Shown piece by piece: positions 45,759 through 57,140 of a stretch of DNA of 64,000 nucleotides. The notes under the pieces were generated by a model. That model did not search any database, had not been told where the DNA came from, and saw nothing but the letters and a program-made list of their open reading frames with translations. Position numbers and translations under genes: made by a program. Position 1 is the first letter of the stretch, and each line of letters begins with the position of its first letter. The stretch comes from Liquidambar formosana (taxonomy: Eukaryota; Streptophyta; Magnoliopsida; Saxifragales; Altingiaceae): positions 23,017,278 through 23,081,277 of the forward strand of contig CM077824.1 in the NCBI GenBank assembly GCA_039720395.1, given 5' to 3'.

Positions 45759-46800
45759 ATGAATAGATTTTTCAGAAGTAATTCTACTAGGTCTAATACT
45801 TCATCTGCTGAACCAAGTACTAGTAGTTCTGTTTTAGATTTTTCTTCAAATACCACCATTGTAAATAGTAAACAAGAAATATATAAAGATGTAGATAAAA
45901 CGTTAGCTAATTGGGCTATACCAAAGATTAATCCAACCACAATATATCAAAAAGGATATTTAGATTTTAAAACTGATTATGCTATTAAAATAGTTGAACA
46001 AACAATGCCATTTAGTTCTACCCATGAAATAATCCAATTGTTATCTAGAAAAACCATTTTAGAACATATTAGGAAAAAATACAATTACATACATTTTGGT
46101 TGTGTACAAATAGCCATTAAGCCATTAACAAGAGATAGATTAAAAGTTTCGACATTAGTATGTCTACGAGATGCTAGACATAGACAATTTGGTGATTCTA
46201 TACTAGGATTAGTAGAATCTAGTCTTTGTAATGGACCCGTATATTTTAATTACTTTCCAAATTATTCAGTATGGTTAAATGACAAAACCATTTTAAAATC
46301 ATTTACATTAAATATTAAAATATATGGATATGATATGGAAGAAGGAGCTGTGGGATTAGCTTTGGTTTATAGGATATATTATAAAGTAATGACTAGAATA
46401 CTCCAAAAGCTTTATATACTAGTCCCAAAGGATATACAACATTAATACAAGCCCAAACTCATAAATCTAATGTAGCAGTTCCAAAACAAATAGAATGGAA
46501 CGAATTATCATTACCCAAAAATTGTTCACTACCAGATATAGTTCCACCCAAGAACATAGAACATAGACAATTAGATCAAATTATACAACATCCAGATGGT
46601 AGAGTTGATGTTCAGTTTACTCCTTCTAAACAAATAACACTCAACATTTCAAAATTTACACCAAGTAGTTCAAGGACATCTGTTCCACCTCGACCATCCT
46701 TTTCAGTACCAAGGCCATGAGTCCCATTAGAAACACCTTTCCCTACTAGAACAAATTTAGAATGATTAACAGGATTAAGAAATAATAATAATATTAGTCA
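45759..46800 (+). pseudogene. Pararetrovirus movement protein region (ORF1 N-terminus)
   Basis: Frame from ATG 45759 to 46445 resembles the 30K-superfamily movement protein of Caulimoviridae, which enlarges plasmodesmata for cell-to-cell spread. A Ser/Thr-rich start is followed by the beta-rich core with a central conserved Asp region and a Gly-rich tail. It frameshifts near 46400 and is followed by a Pro/Ser-rich linker with stops (46718-46720, 46765). It is the first ORF after the primer site, as expected. Broken. Confidence 0.72.
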
Positions 46801-47878
46801 ACCATATTATACAATAGATCCACAGAGCTTAGAAAATACGGATGATAATATGTCTCCAACAAGATCACAAATGGAATATACTAGATACGATCTAGCTATA
46901 CATATGCTAACGGAAGACTATTCTGAATCATTCCAACTGAAAGTAGATTCCATAGAAGAATATTTTAACTCCATTGAAAACATAATTAAAAAATATCGCC
47001 AAGATAACAATATTCCTCACAAAGCAACTCATCGAATTGAAAGAAAAATATTACATAAAATGTACAATACATATTGTCAAAAATTTAATGTTAATATAAC
47101 ATTTTCCACATGGTATCCATTATTTGTAAAAAAGAAAATAAATACTCCCCCATCTGATAAGACAATACAAGTTACTACTAAAGACTATACAACATGAAAA
47201 ACTCCAAAAGACAAAATAATTCAATCAATCCATCCTGCTTTAGGAAATATTTGTATCCAAGTAAGAAATAATACACTAAAGGCATCTCCTTTTAAAGAAA
47301 CAAAAGTTCTTGATTCATCAACGAAAACAAAATGCCTCAGAGAATTCAGCCTTACATTTAATATTGATAGGTTTTATTGGCAAACTTAAAGGTTGGTGGG
47401 ATTATTATCTTCTAGAGCACGATCACCAATATATTATAAATGCAACAAAGTAAATGACAATAGAAATCCAGTTTTAGATCTTACTGGTCAACCAGTACCA
47501 GATAGTATTAATATTCTCGTATGTACAATTATAAAACATTTTATTGGAGATCCATTAACGATCACTAATAGATCAAGTGAAATATTATCCAATTTAAGGT
47601 GTCCAAAACTTGAGGATTTTAGATGGTATAAAGATGTATTTTTCAGTAGAATCTTTCTTAAAGAAGATTGTTACAATGATTATTAGAAAGAAAGATTTAT
47701 CTCCGGCTTACCAACCCTATTTAGTGAAAAATTAAACAAAAATTAAGAAGTATTCATAATGGAATAATAAATTATCATATTTTATCTTATGGTGACATAG
47801 TCTCTCTTATTAATACTAAAGGATTTGCATTATGTACAGATTTAAAGATAAAAGCCCAAATGAAAAAACAAAAAAGAT
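46801..47878 (+). pseudogene. Pararetrovirus coat protein, N-terminal and central part
   Basis: Open frame 46850-47197, then frame changes, then 47393-47686 and on to 47878. The latter shares its sequence with 36122-36555, which leads into the zinc knuckle there. Ends abruptly at 47878 in host DNA before the basic region and zinc knuckle. Contains a TAG at about 47685 where the left copy has TGG. Confidence 0.75.
47446..47878 (+). repeat. Viral terminal redundancy, right copy
   Basis: Partner of 36122-36555. Confidence 0.93.
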
Positions 47879-48897
47879 CAATGGCATAAAACTATTCATT
47901 TAGCTAGATTAGTAATAATAATTCAAAAAATGAAAACAAAAACAACTTAGTTGTCCATAAAAATGTGATAAATTAATTTAATACAAATAAAGTTAAACTA
48001 GTTTTTAAATAAATAAAATAATAAATACTAAAATGTAACTTTATGAAACAATAATTGAAGACTTTCTCTAACTCCTATAGTTTGTGCAAATCATGACTAT
48101 ATTGTTACATATGTGCACTTTTCAAATTTAACCTTCATTTTATCGTGGAGAGAATCTAATATTACATGAATAATGTTGGACTCATGATATCTTTAAAGGT
48201 GTACTTGTAGAAAACCTATGTACTTGCTAAATTAGATGGATCAATCAGAATTGCTACTCAACCATCTTATACGAATGGTTGATTCAATCTCCACCATGCA
48301 ACACAAGGAAGTAACTTAAAAAATAAATTTATTATATCTACAAATATTTTAGTGTTTTATTTGAAAAATATTAAAATAATGTACTAAATGAGTAATTATA
48401 TTTATTTATTATTATTTAATTTAAATTGCATACAAACAAAAACAAAACATATTAAAAGTTAATGAGAAAAATAGATAAAGTATATAAAATCAAAAAACTA
48501 ATTATCTCTAATTTTTAAAATCTAGAGAAAAATGTTTAAGTTCTTATGAAATAAAATTCAAAAGTATATTTATGTGATAAATTTTATTATAAAAATTTAT
48601 TAATAGGCTTTAGACATTTTAAAAATCATCATAAAATTAAGTTCTGTAATTTTATTTATTTTCTTTGTATTGTTTTGGACAATTTTATACATGATATGAT
48701 TGTCAATTTTTTGTTAATGATAAATAAAAATAAAAGTGCTTAATATTACCAACAGGATACTAAAAAATTTATTGTATAAAAATGAGAATTGAATTGAATT
48801 GAATTTTTTTTTTTTTTTTTTTGTTTGGTGTCACCAAAAGCATTTTTAATTAAAGATACTGTCTACCCTATCTGCTTCCCATCTAAAATATGTTCCC
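47879..48897. other. AT-rich flank right of the virus
   Basis: No gene seen on either strand; poly-T at 48806-48822. Confidence 0.5.
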
Positions 48898-48917
48898 AAA
48901 CAATATGATATTTATGA

Positions 48918-49138
48918 ACCAACGAGAGTTGGTCTGGCGGCAAAAGGATGAGCTGTAAACTCAGACATCCCGGGTTCGAAACCAGTCAATCTCTCTTGGC
49001 CAGCCATCAATTGGGGCTATTAGCTTGAACATTAAACAACCTCATGGGGTGGTGGCCTCGCATGGGGAGCGGAGATTAGTCGGGCTCTGATAGTTTAGAA
49101 ACCTCGTTGCTTGGCAAAAAAGAAAAAAGAAAAAAAAA
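48918..49138 (+). mobile_element. tRNA-derived SINE
   Basis: About 220 bp. RNA polymerase III A box-like sequence (TGGTCTGGCGGCAAAAGG, about 48930-48947) and a perfect B box GGTTCGAAACC (48973-48983) at the spacing of a tRNA promoter, a tRNA-unrelated body, and an A/G-rich tail. It is flanked by a 20-bp duplication (48898-48917, 49136-49155; AAACAATATGATATTTATGA). The long perfect duplication indicates LINE-mediated insertion. Not a functional tRNA: the cloverleaf cannot be completed. Confidence 0.93.
48973..48983 (+). promoter_or_regulatory. Pol III B box of the SINE
   Basis: GGTTCGAAACC, exact match to the GGTTCGANNCC consensus. Confidence 0.9.
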
Positions 49139-49155
49139 CAATATGATATTTATGA

Positions 49156-49478
49156 GTAACAAGTCTAATGTAATATATTTTTTAACATTATTTCATATAT
49201 TTTTCACAATTCAAAAGTGTTTGTGTATAGTTCAATCCTCTCTCTTGAGGTTTGGCAAAAATATGTAGACTTCTCTTTTACTTTTAAAAATTGGGAAATT
49301 GTCGATTAGTCCATAATTAGGCAAAAGATTAACAATTAATCAAGCAAGAGTTTTTTTAATTCAATTAGTCAATGGGAGTGAAACTTATTTAGCAATTACT
49401 CACCTTTTTAAAAAAATAAAAAAATACCTAGTTTATTATTGTTACTAAGGGCACTCATTTTTTTGTTTTTAAGGGCAC
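49156..49478. other. AT-rich spacer
   Basis: Nothing recognised. Confidence 0.5.
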
Positions 49479-51520
49479 CCTATTGTGAACCCACGAAAAA
49501 GCGCGGAGCCCACAAGGGTTTGGCAAAAAATACAGAGGTGAAAGACAACAAACAAAAAGGAGTCGCCACCTCATTTTTTAGGGAAAAGAGGAAAACCGCA
49601 AAAATGTTTTATTTTCAAAACCACATGACTCCATTAAAGGAAAAGCAAAGTCTTTGAAACCAGAAAATTGGATTCGGGGGCTAAGTTACGACGTGGGAAG
49701 GTTCTGGGCAAAAGCCCATAGGCACCCACATCGCCCGAGTTGGTCTCTTAATTTAATTGGGCTAACTTAAGATCTTTTCCACTCAAATATCATCATATAT
49801 CATCACAAGACAGCATGCATATCATATATTTCATCCAATCATCTCATGCACAATCACTCAAATAAAACAAAACAAAAAGAAAAGAAAAGAAAAGAAAAGA
49901 AAAAGCCTAGGATACTTGGATCCTAGAACGGACTTGAGCCTCACGAAGAGCGCCTACGTACCATGCAGCGAAATACATGGATCAAAGTCCACGTAGTTCG
50001 AAAAGAATAGGGTTACAACCTAATACAAACCTATGGTAAAAACCCTAAGTTTCCGTATTTGAAAGAGAATTGAATAAACAAGTTTGAATTTAGGAAAACT
50101 TCCACAAAATGGAAACCTTGATAAAAAACAGGATTTATTATTGAAGGAAACCTGTGATTAAGACCATAGAATTGTATTAAGAAGTAACCCTAGGAGGGAG
50201 AAGAGAAAAGAAAGAAAAAGAAAAGTGAATTGGGGCACCTTCAAACCCTACTTACCTGAGCGCACAAGCTCCTAGCATTAGCCATTTCAGACCATTGCAG
50301 CCCTATTTGCAATAGGACAAGCATTGTACCTGTTTGCACCCTTACAAGTGCACACAATCATGCAAAGAAAGCAATATGCAAATCTGGACAGAACCTTGAC
50401 AAGGCCTAAAATCATCCATTAATCATGCAAACAACAAGGATAATGAATAACTAAGGACTCTAACTCAACCCTACATGCAATGACTCGACTAACATGCATA
50501 AAAACCTACCAAAGACAAGCTAACAAGCATAAGAGACTCCAATAATATCAATAAACATGATAACAAAGCACATTCTAACTAAAAAGATGATATTTCATGT
50601 AAAATATGAAAATAGGCCTCCCTACGGCGAGCTTTCTTAAGCGAAACTATCCTAGGATAATTTCACGTAAAAAAGTCATTATGGGGAGGTGCAATCAACA
50701 TATCCTACGTAAAATATATACCCTAGAACACAACAGAAGTGATTTCATGCTTAAACACATCACAAAAGGCTCTCATGCAAAACCTCACTCAACGAAAAGG
50801 ATAATTATCCTTAGAAAAGGATAATATCTCCAAAAACCCTATAAAATATACTATATGAATGCAAACCTAGCATGATTCAACTATATGCAGCATATATAGA
50901 ATGACTATGATGAGCAACAACTCAAAAAGCTAAGCTAAGCATGCTGTATAAGACCTATGCAATTTCAGGGTTATAGAAACCCTAATCTCACAACTATGCA
51001 TTAAAACCTATGAAACGACTCTAAGACATGCTCAAATTATCATGAATATCATTCATATAGCATATATTGACTAACAGGAACATCCACACATGATAATAAT
51101 CACAGCAACCTAAACATGTGAACTATGCATGATTTAAGAAGATAGAATGAATAAGGCTATCAAATCCTTGGTAACCCAGGGATTATCAAGCATATAAAGC
51201 CATAAACTATCCTAAAATCATTCATATAACATCACATAAACATTGAATTCAATCCACAAGAAAAGCAATTGCATGCACTATAACTATCTTAAAAGAAGAA
51301 GAAGAAAGAGAAGAAGGAGAAGCAGAAATTCATGTTCAGCATTGAAGGGATAGGCTTACCTCTTATAGACTCTTCCTTGTCTTCAATCTCCTTGTTTCCT
51401 TGCTTGCTTGGGGTTGAAGAGCCTCCTCTTGAAGTCCTTCTAGCTCTCCAAACTCGTAGCTCCCTTTCTCTCTAAGTGTAAAGTGCAATTCACCTCCCCC
51501 CATGTGCTGAATAACATGTC

Positions 51521-51530
51521 CTTTATATAG
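51521..51530 (-). promoter_or_regulatory. TATA box of the minus-strand LTR
   Basis: CTATATAAAG on the minus strand. Confidence 0.65.
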
Positions 51531-51736
51531 AGAACTGACCCCCTAAACCAATGGCTAGGATTAATTCACTAAATAATGATCCTAGGGCTCTTAGAGACTC
51601 TCTTGGTGCTCAAACAACTCAAACCTACACACTCCTAAGCTCAGACAAGTTGTTTTGGCGGAGGAAACCGTCAAAAGAGGAAAGAAGAGTCAGAGTTTGA
51701 CTTAAAGAAGGATTCCTCGGGTGACCAACTAGGCCT

Positions 51737-51796
51737 GGACGGTTAGCCGTCTGGGCTTGGACGGCTGACTGTCCAGCCCCGGACGGTTACCCGAGG
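51737..51796 (-). promoter_or_regulatory. Three palindrome-like units at 22-bp spacing
   Basis: On the plus strand, GGACGG starts at 51737, 51759 and 51781, each followed by an inverted partner (GGACGGTTAGCCGTCT, GGACGGCTGACTGTCC, GGACGGTTACCCG). The array lies about 200 bp upstream of the TATA box in the direction of LTR transcription. Confidence 0.7.
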
Positions 51797-52506
51797 CCCT
51801 CCTATTTCCGCTTCGGTTTTGACTTCTATTTGCTTCAGAAGTCCTAAAATCTTCAAATTAAGTCCGATTTTGACGAAATAAAAGCCAAAACGACCGTGTT
51901 TCGAAGGGGAACACATTTTTAGGCATTTTAGGACAAAAATTCTCAACCATGGGTGCATGGTTAGGTTTTACAAAGGTAGTTAACCATGGTGCTTCACCGT
52001 CGCTAAGTTGGGTTTGTACACAAGGTCGAACCAAATGCTTTCCCAATCGAAAATTGATCTTTCTAAACATGTTTAGGACATAAATAAAGCCCAATTGAAG
52101 TTAAATGAGAGAAAATTGATTGGGTCTTATGAGTCAATTTGAGCAAACCAAGAAAGGATCTTTTAGCCAACCCGAACCATTACGAGCCGAATTGATCTTA
52201 AACCATTAATTCATGAAATTGAACCTATATATGGACTCTATATAACCATATGAACTCGACGGAATGACTCGGGATCCATTCCAAAGTCAAATGGAAAATA
52301 TACAGCTTAAAAGACGATTATGCCCTTTGAGTCGCAAAAGTTCTTATTGACTATCGAGATGAACTCCAAATCACTTCAAAATTCATACACATGATATTCA
52401 ATGCCATAGAAACTCAATGCAAAAGACTAGACTCAAAAAGGACTCAAAATCCTACATGAAATGATATGTCCTAGCTAAGGTGACAAAAATGGGGTGTGAC
52501 ACCTAT

Positions 52507-53015
52507 GTAACTAGATTTTTTAGTATTCTAATTTTTAAAAGCATATAACTTGCAATATGTACATCCGTTTTCAAGAGAAATTATATTTTTGGAACCTACT
52601 CATCGACATCTTCGAAACAAGATCCATATTATTTAGGTAATTATTAAAAAAAATTGAAATTGTAAAATTTTATTATTTGGCTCAATCAAATATAATACTT
52701 CAAAAAACTGTAAAATTTTACCACTTCACAAAATAGTAAAATTTTTCACTTATCTCTTTAGAACTCTAAAAAACTGTTTATATGGAGGGGAAAAAAAAAT
52801 AATTAAAGAAGCTGCTGCATCATATATACCAACAATTTGTGATTGCCTACCTCCACCTCGCCACACCTATTCAACATAAGTATTTGGCTTCTGGCTTTTT
52901 TTTTTTTAATTTTTTTTTATTTATAACTTGGAGCACCTTCTTTGCTTTGCATTTCTTTATGTTTTTTTTTGGTATAGTAGGTGCATAAATTGGTGACTTT
53001 CATTAACAGTATGTT
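52507..53015. other. AT-rich spacer
   Basis: No gag-like sequence is seen here, so the Tat element that follows has lost its 5' LTR, primer site and gag. Fold-back-like blocks TAAAATTTTATTATTT and GTAAAATTTTACCACTTC are present. Confidence 0.45.
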
Positions 53016-53534
53016 ATGACAAACCAAATGCTTATCGCAAACTACGATGTCGAGAAGGTGTACATTGACAACGGGGCACCAATAAATGTCATGTTCAAGA
53101 AACTATTTGACCAGCTCGGTCTGAAAGATTCAGATCTAAAACCGCCATGTAAGCCTCAGAGCCTTCATTGGAAACACTACTTTCCCCCTCGAGCAGATCT
53201 ATCTAGCAGTTCGGGCAGGGCCAGTTCAGACCATGGAAACTTTTGTGGTAATTTAGGAACGCTTTGCTTGCAATCTCATTCTGGGCTAACCTTAGATCCA
53301 CGCCATCCGGGCTGTGCCCTTGACATATCATCAATCAGTTTGGTTTCTCTGTTCGGGGGGAATTATAGAGATCAGAGGAAACCAAGCTATAGCTAGGGAA
53401 TGCTTCCTCACAGAGTACACCGGACACTCAAGTCCATCTTCATCTAGGCTCAAATCAAAGATAGCTAAGCTCCCTAGCTCAGACACAGAAGTTCAACCCT
53501 CAAAGAAACCAGAGCAAAAGAAGAAGACTAAGAA
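53016..53534 (+). pseudogene. Ty3/gypsy (Tat lineage) protease fragment
   Basis: Retroviral-type protease with VYIDNGAPINVMFKKLFDQL: the active-site Asp is followed by Asn-Gly rather than Thr/Ser-Gly. Downstream, in shifted frames, is the lineage's ILG-P-IHAI..VPLTYHQ block and the IREIRG-like GGIIEIRGNQAIARECF, then a Lys-rich linker. Several frame changes and stops (about 53242-53300). Cut at 53534 by solo-LTR-like element 2; pol resumes at 55660. Confidence 0.8.
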
Positions 53535-55654
53535 TGTGAGGACCCAAGGCTTGATTTATGAGAATTTTGGGTTAAGATGTGCTAAGGTAGGTTTTAGTGA
53601 GCCTAACACTTCTTTTTGTGTATGTTGAGCAATATAGTTGACTACAATGACTTATAGTCGACTATATTATCAGGTAGAACCTCTTTTGTGCATGCTGAGA
53701 AATTTAGTTGACTATAATGAGTTATAGTCGGCTATATTGTCAGGCAGAATGTTACAATACTTAATTTGGGGAGTTTTAGTCGACTATAACGCACGAATTT
53801 CAGTTTTTGGGCTAGATTTTAATGGGGTAAAAAGACCATCATACCCCTCACTTATACCCCATTTATAAACCCAACTTCTAGAGGGTTCTTACCCATCCTT
53901 CCCAGCCAAGAGAGAAAGATAGAGAAGAAGAGAAGGAGAAAGGAGGAGAGGCTCGACGGTGGCTCGCCAGAGCACGGTAGCCTCGATCCGACACCGGCGA
54001 GCTCGGATCTAGCGTATTTTGGCCTGATCTACACATGTATGGTTGTGGATTTGGATTTCTTCACTCTATTTTTGAGGTAGGGGCATTTTCTCATCTTAAA
54101 CCATTGATGCATGGGGGTTTTGGGTTTAAATCATGTAAAAATACATGTATTTGGCATGCTTTGCATAAATATCATGCATATGGGCATATTTTATGGGTTT
54201 TAATAAATTTTGGGAAAATCTAGGGTTTTGTATTTACCCTATTTGGTCATATGCATGTTACATTTCAAACCCTCACATGATTTAGGGTACAATGGGTTGG
54301 TTTACATTCCTCCTTTTTGTTATATTCTTGTTATTTATGAAACTCTTATATGTTTAAGGGTTTAAATAGGTTGGTTTTTAAAACCTATTGGACTATTTTG
54401 TGTGGTTGGAATATTGGGTTTCATTTTTATATAAATGATTTGAAACTATTATATTGAAAATGGTTAGGAAATGATTACTATAATTTATGGAGTTATTTTA
54501 TATGGTTTTCAAAGTACAAACCTATTATGTGGTTTTTGGAAAATTTATATATAATTTTCCAGTTTATGTGGGAATTATGAAATTGGTAAATGAAAAGAAA
54601 AGTGTTAATGATATGGATATGGTGATGAGGGCTACTGGAGATAGGATTACTGCGATCCCAAAGGAACGGGACATCTTGCCGTGTCTTCCTATCCTTTAGT
54701 CCTGGGCTATGTGCCCAAATAGAGGTTACTGCGGTCCCATGTAGGGATGTCTTGCCGTGTTTCCTCTTGAGGTTACTGCGGTCCCAAATAGGGATGTCTT
54801 GCCATGTTTCCTCCTATTCCGTACGCGAGGGCCCCGTATGACTTGGGGAGGATTTATCAGTTTGAAAGACTGATGTTATGGATTGCCAGATATGGCGGAT
54901 GATGGTTACTAGCTTATAAGGTTGTGATATGATATCAGAAAATGATGGTTAATTCATTTGTAAAATGATGATTTTGATAACAAATAACTTGAGTTATTTC
55001 TTACCTCTTTAAAAAAAAAAAAAGGGTGTTGCTATTTAATGATTTAACTTCCGCAGTTATTTCGTTATACTTGTATCAGTTTTATTTACCGAAAAATTAT
55101 ATTGCAAACTAATCAATGGTTTTGCAGGGCTTTGGAAAAGTATATAAATTATGGTTTTTAAAACCTTGGGTTATTTTGGGAAAATGTTTTCCTAGTGAGC
55201 GTGTAGCTCATACCCCCACAGTTTTTCTTGCAGGTCATATTTTCAAAATAAAGCTTGACTTGGGGTTTGGGAAGCACATCAGCATGCTTGCATTCATATA
55301 GAGGATCATTGTATTTTATTTCGACTTTGAGCCTAGGCATGTATTAATTTTAATTCATGGCCTGTAATAAAAAGATAAGTAGTGGATGCAGATGTGGATG
55401 AGACCCATGTGATTACGATACAGCTTGTAGTTTTATTTATTTTTGGAATAGTGTGTGGATGGTTGAAATGATTATAAATGGGTTTTTTATAGGTTTTATG
55501 ATTAGTCGATAACTTGGTATGTCCTATTTACAGACGGGACCATGCTGGATTTTCTAAAAATGTTTTCAAAAGAATTATTTTCATTAAACATCCACCAAAA
55601 TTGGCTTTAAAACTGATTTTTTTACTATATAACTAACGGTCCCCGATCGTTACA
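53535..55654 (+). mobile_element. Solo-LTR-like element 2, 2120 bp, inserted in the Tat pol
   Basis: TGTGAGGACC...GATCGTTACA with the 5-bp duplication AAGAA (53530-53534, 55655-55659). Shares its 3' ~1.7 kb with element 1 at 36917-39390 (e.g. TTGCAAACTAATCAATGGTT, TAGTCGATAACTTGGTATG), but its first ~400 bp differ. TATA-like TTTATAAAC at 53862-53870. No coding capacity. Confidence 0.88.
53633..53788 (+). promoter_or_regulatory. Array of five 14-bp palindromes in the U3-like region
   Basis: TATAGTCGACTATA or close variants start at 53633, 53653, 53703, 53723 and 53775 (spacing 20, 50, 20, 52 bp). The copy at 53653 is a perfect palindrome. The array ends about 75 bp before the TATA-like box. 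Confidence 0.75.
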
Positions 55655-55659
55655 AAGAA

Positions 55660-57140
55660 GGACATGGATCCCTTATAACAACTAAAGAACAGGCGGCCCG
55701 GAGTAGAAAAAACCACATCTGAGCCGGCGGACCAACTAGAGAGGAGCTCAGGAAGATGGTCATCGATCCGAAGAACATAGAGAAATTCTTTTGGAATGGT
55801 GACTCTCTACTCGAGAAAAATGCAACCAAACTATTCGAGTTTTTGAAGGCAAATGTCGATGTTTTTGCCTGGTCTCCACATGAAATGCCTTGTATAAGCC
55901 CAAGTTTGATGACTCACGAGCTTTAGGTTTACCCTAATCAAAAGCTAATTGTTCATAAACAACGCACTCTCAGATGAAAAAGCTTAGGCTATAACAGATG
56001 AGGTTAGCAAGCTACTTAAAGCTAGTTTCATTAGAGAAGTCAAGTATTCGAGCTGGCTCACAAACCCGGTCCGCGTAAAAAAGAAGATAGGGGATTGGAG
56101 GGTTTGTATAGATTTTACTGACCTCAACAAGTCATGTCCAAAAGATTAGTTTTCCGCTCCCAAAGATTAATCAGCTAATCGATTCTATCTCGAGATATGC
56201 AATACTAAGTATATTTAATGCATTCTCCAGATACCATCAGATACCAATGGTCAAGCATTATCAAGAGAAGACCTTATTTATCACTCTAATTAGAACTTAT
56301 TGTTACAAAGTGATGCCATTCAGGCTAAAGAATACCGGGGCAACCTACTAATACTTAGTCAGTAAAATGTTTGAGGGGCTCATTAGGAAGAACTTGGAAG
56401 CCTATGTCGACGACACCATAGTAAAAAGCAATTTGGAGAAAGAACACCTTGCTGATTTAGTTGAAGCATTCTCTAGACTCAAGCAGTTCGATATGAAGTT
56501 AAATGCTAAAAATAGCTCCTTCGGGGTCAGCTCAGGAAAATTCTTGGGGCACCTAGTCTCTAGAAGGGGGATCGAGGCCAATTCAAGCAAAATTGAGGTG
56601 ATCATAAATTTGAAAATTCTAACTCGGGTCAGAGATGTACAACAACTAAATAGTATGGTCGCAGCTCTAAGTCGTTTCATCTCCAGATCCCCAGACAAGT
56701 GCCACCTCTTTTTTCAAATCCTCAAAAAGAGCCGAAGTGCAGCGTGGAATCCAGACTACTAAGAAGCATGCACACAACTCTTGAACCACCTAGAACAACT
56801 ACTGGTACTTACCAACTTGCATATCGATGAATCTCTCTATCTTTGCCTAATATATCAACTCATGTGCTAAGTGGAGTTCTGGTCATACAATGAGTTAGGG
56901 AGTAGAAACCGGTTTAGTATGTCAGTAAAACCATGTTAGATGTCGAGAGCAGATACCTACTTCTGGAAAAACTCCTCCTCGCACTTGTTACTACCTCAAG
57001 AAAACTCCAACATTACTTCCAATCTCACCCAATAATCATGCTAACCAATTATCTTCTTAAAGACATACTGAGAAAGGACGGAAGTTCAGTTTTCTTTGAC
57101 CAAACGGGGGGGCAAGGAAGGAACTTGGGAGCTTATGGTT
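55660..57140 (+). pseudogene. Ty3/gypsy (Tat lineage) reverse transcriptase and RNase H
   Basis: The N-terminal RT block reads VFAWSPHEMP (about 55860-55895), then a WRVC-like WRVCIDFTDLNK block (56098-56135), the FRLKN-GATY block (56322-56350), and the catalytic YVDD at 56403-56414 within LEAYVDDTIVKS. The thumb and FLGHLVSRRGIEAN follow (56540-56590), then LAALSRFISR-type connection sequence and the first RNase H. Several stops and frame changes (55924, 55976, 56147, 56349, 56761) make it non-functional. Amino-acid blocks are those of Tat/Athila-type gypsy elements. Confidence 0.88.

Larger units (their letters stand above)
36122..47878 (+). mobile_element. Endogenous pararetrovirus (florendovirus-like), more than one genome unit, with two insertions
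   Basis: Caulimoviridae copy in permuted order: coat-protein end, zinc knuckle, protease, RT/RNase H, ORF2, intergenic region with primer site, movement protein, coat protein. A second ORF downstream of RNase H, together with the single large first ORF, is the florendovirus arrangement. Subtracting the 2474-bp LTR element and the 1617-bp Helitron leaves about 7.66 kb of viral DNA, of which about 433 bp is present at both ends, so one unit is near 7.2 kb. No integrase or LTR is present, as expected for pararetroviruses that enter genomes passively. Stops and frameshifts break the first ORF in several places; this copy cannot express a polyprotein. Confidence 0.82.
49484..52501 (-). mobile_element. 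Solo LTR, 3018 bp, minus strand
   Basis: Flanked by CCTAT on both sides (49479-49483, 52502-52506). Read on the minus strand it starts TGTCACACCCCATTTTTG and ends GGGTTCACA. Its first ~540 bp match 63458-64000 (plus strand) closely, so it is a repeat family. It has a TATA box (minus, 51521-51530), a palindrome array upstream of it, an AAAAG-repeat near 49876-49912 and no coding capacity, hence a solo LTR. Probably a Ty3/gypsy family, judging only by length and ends. Confidence 0.9.

Noticed and set aside
48930..48985. Possible tRNA gene
   Set aside because: A and B boxes are present, but acceptor and anticodon stems do not pair, and the unit has an A-rich tail and a 20-bp duplication: a SINE.
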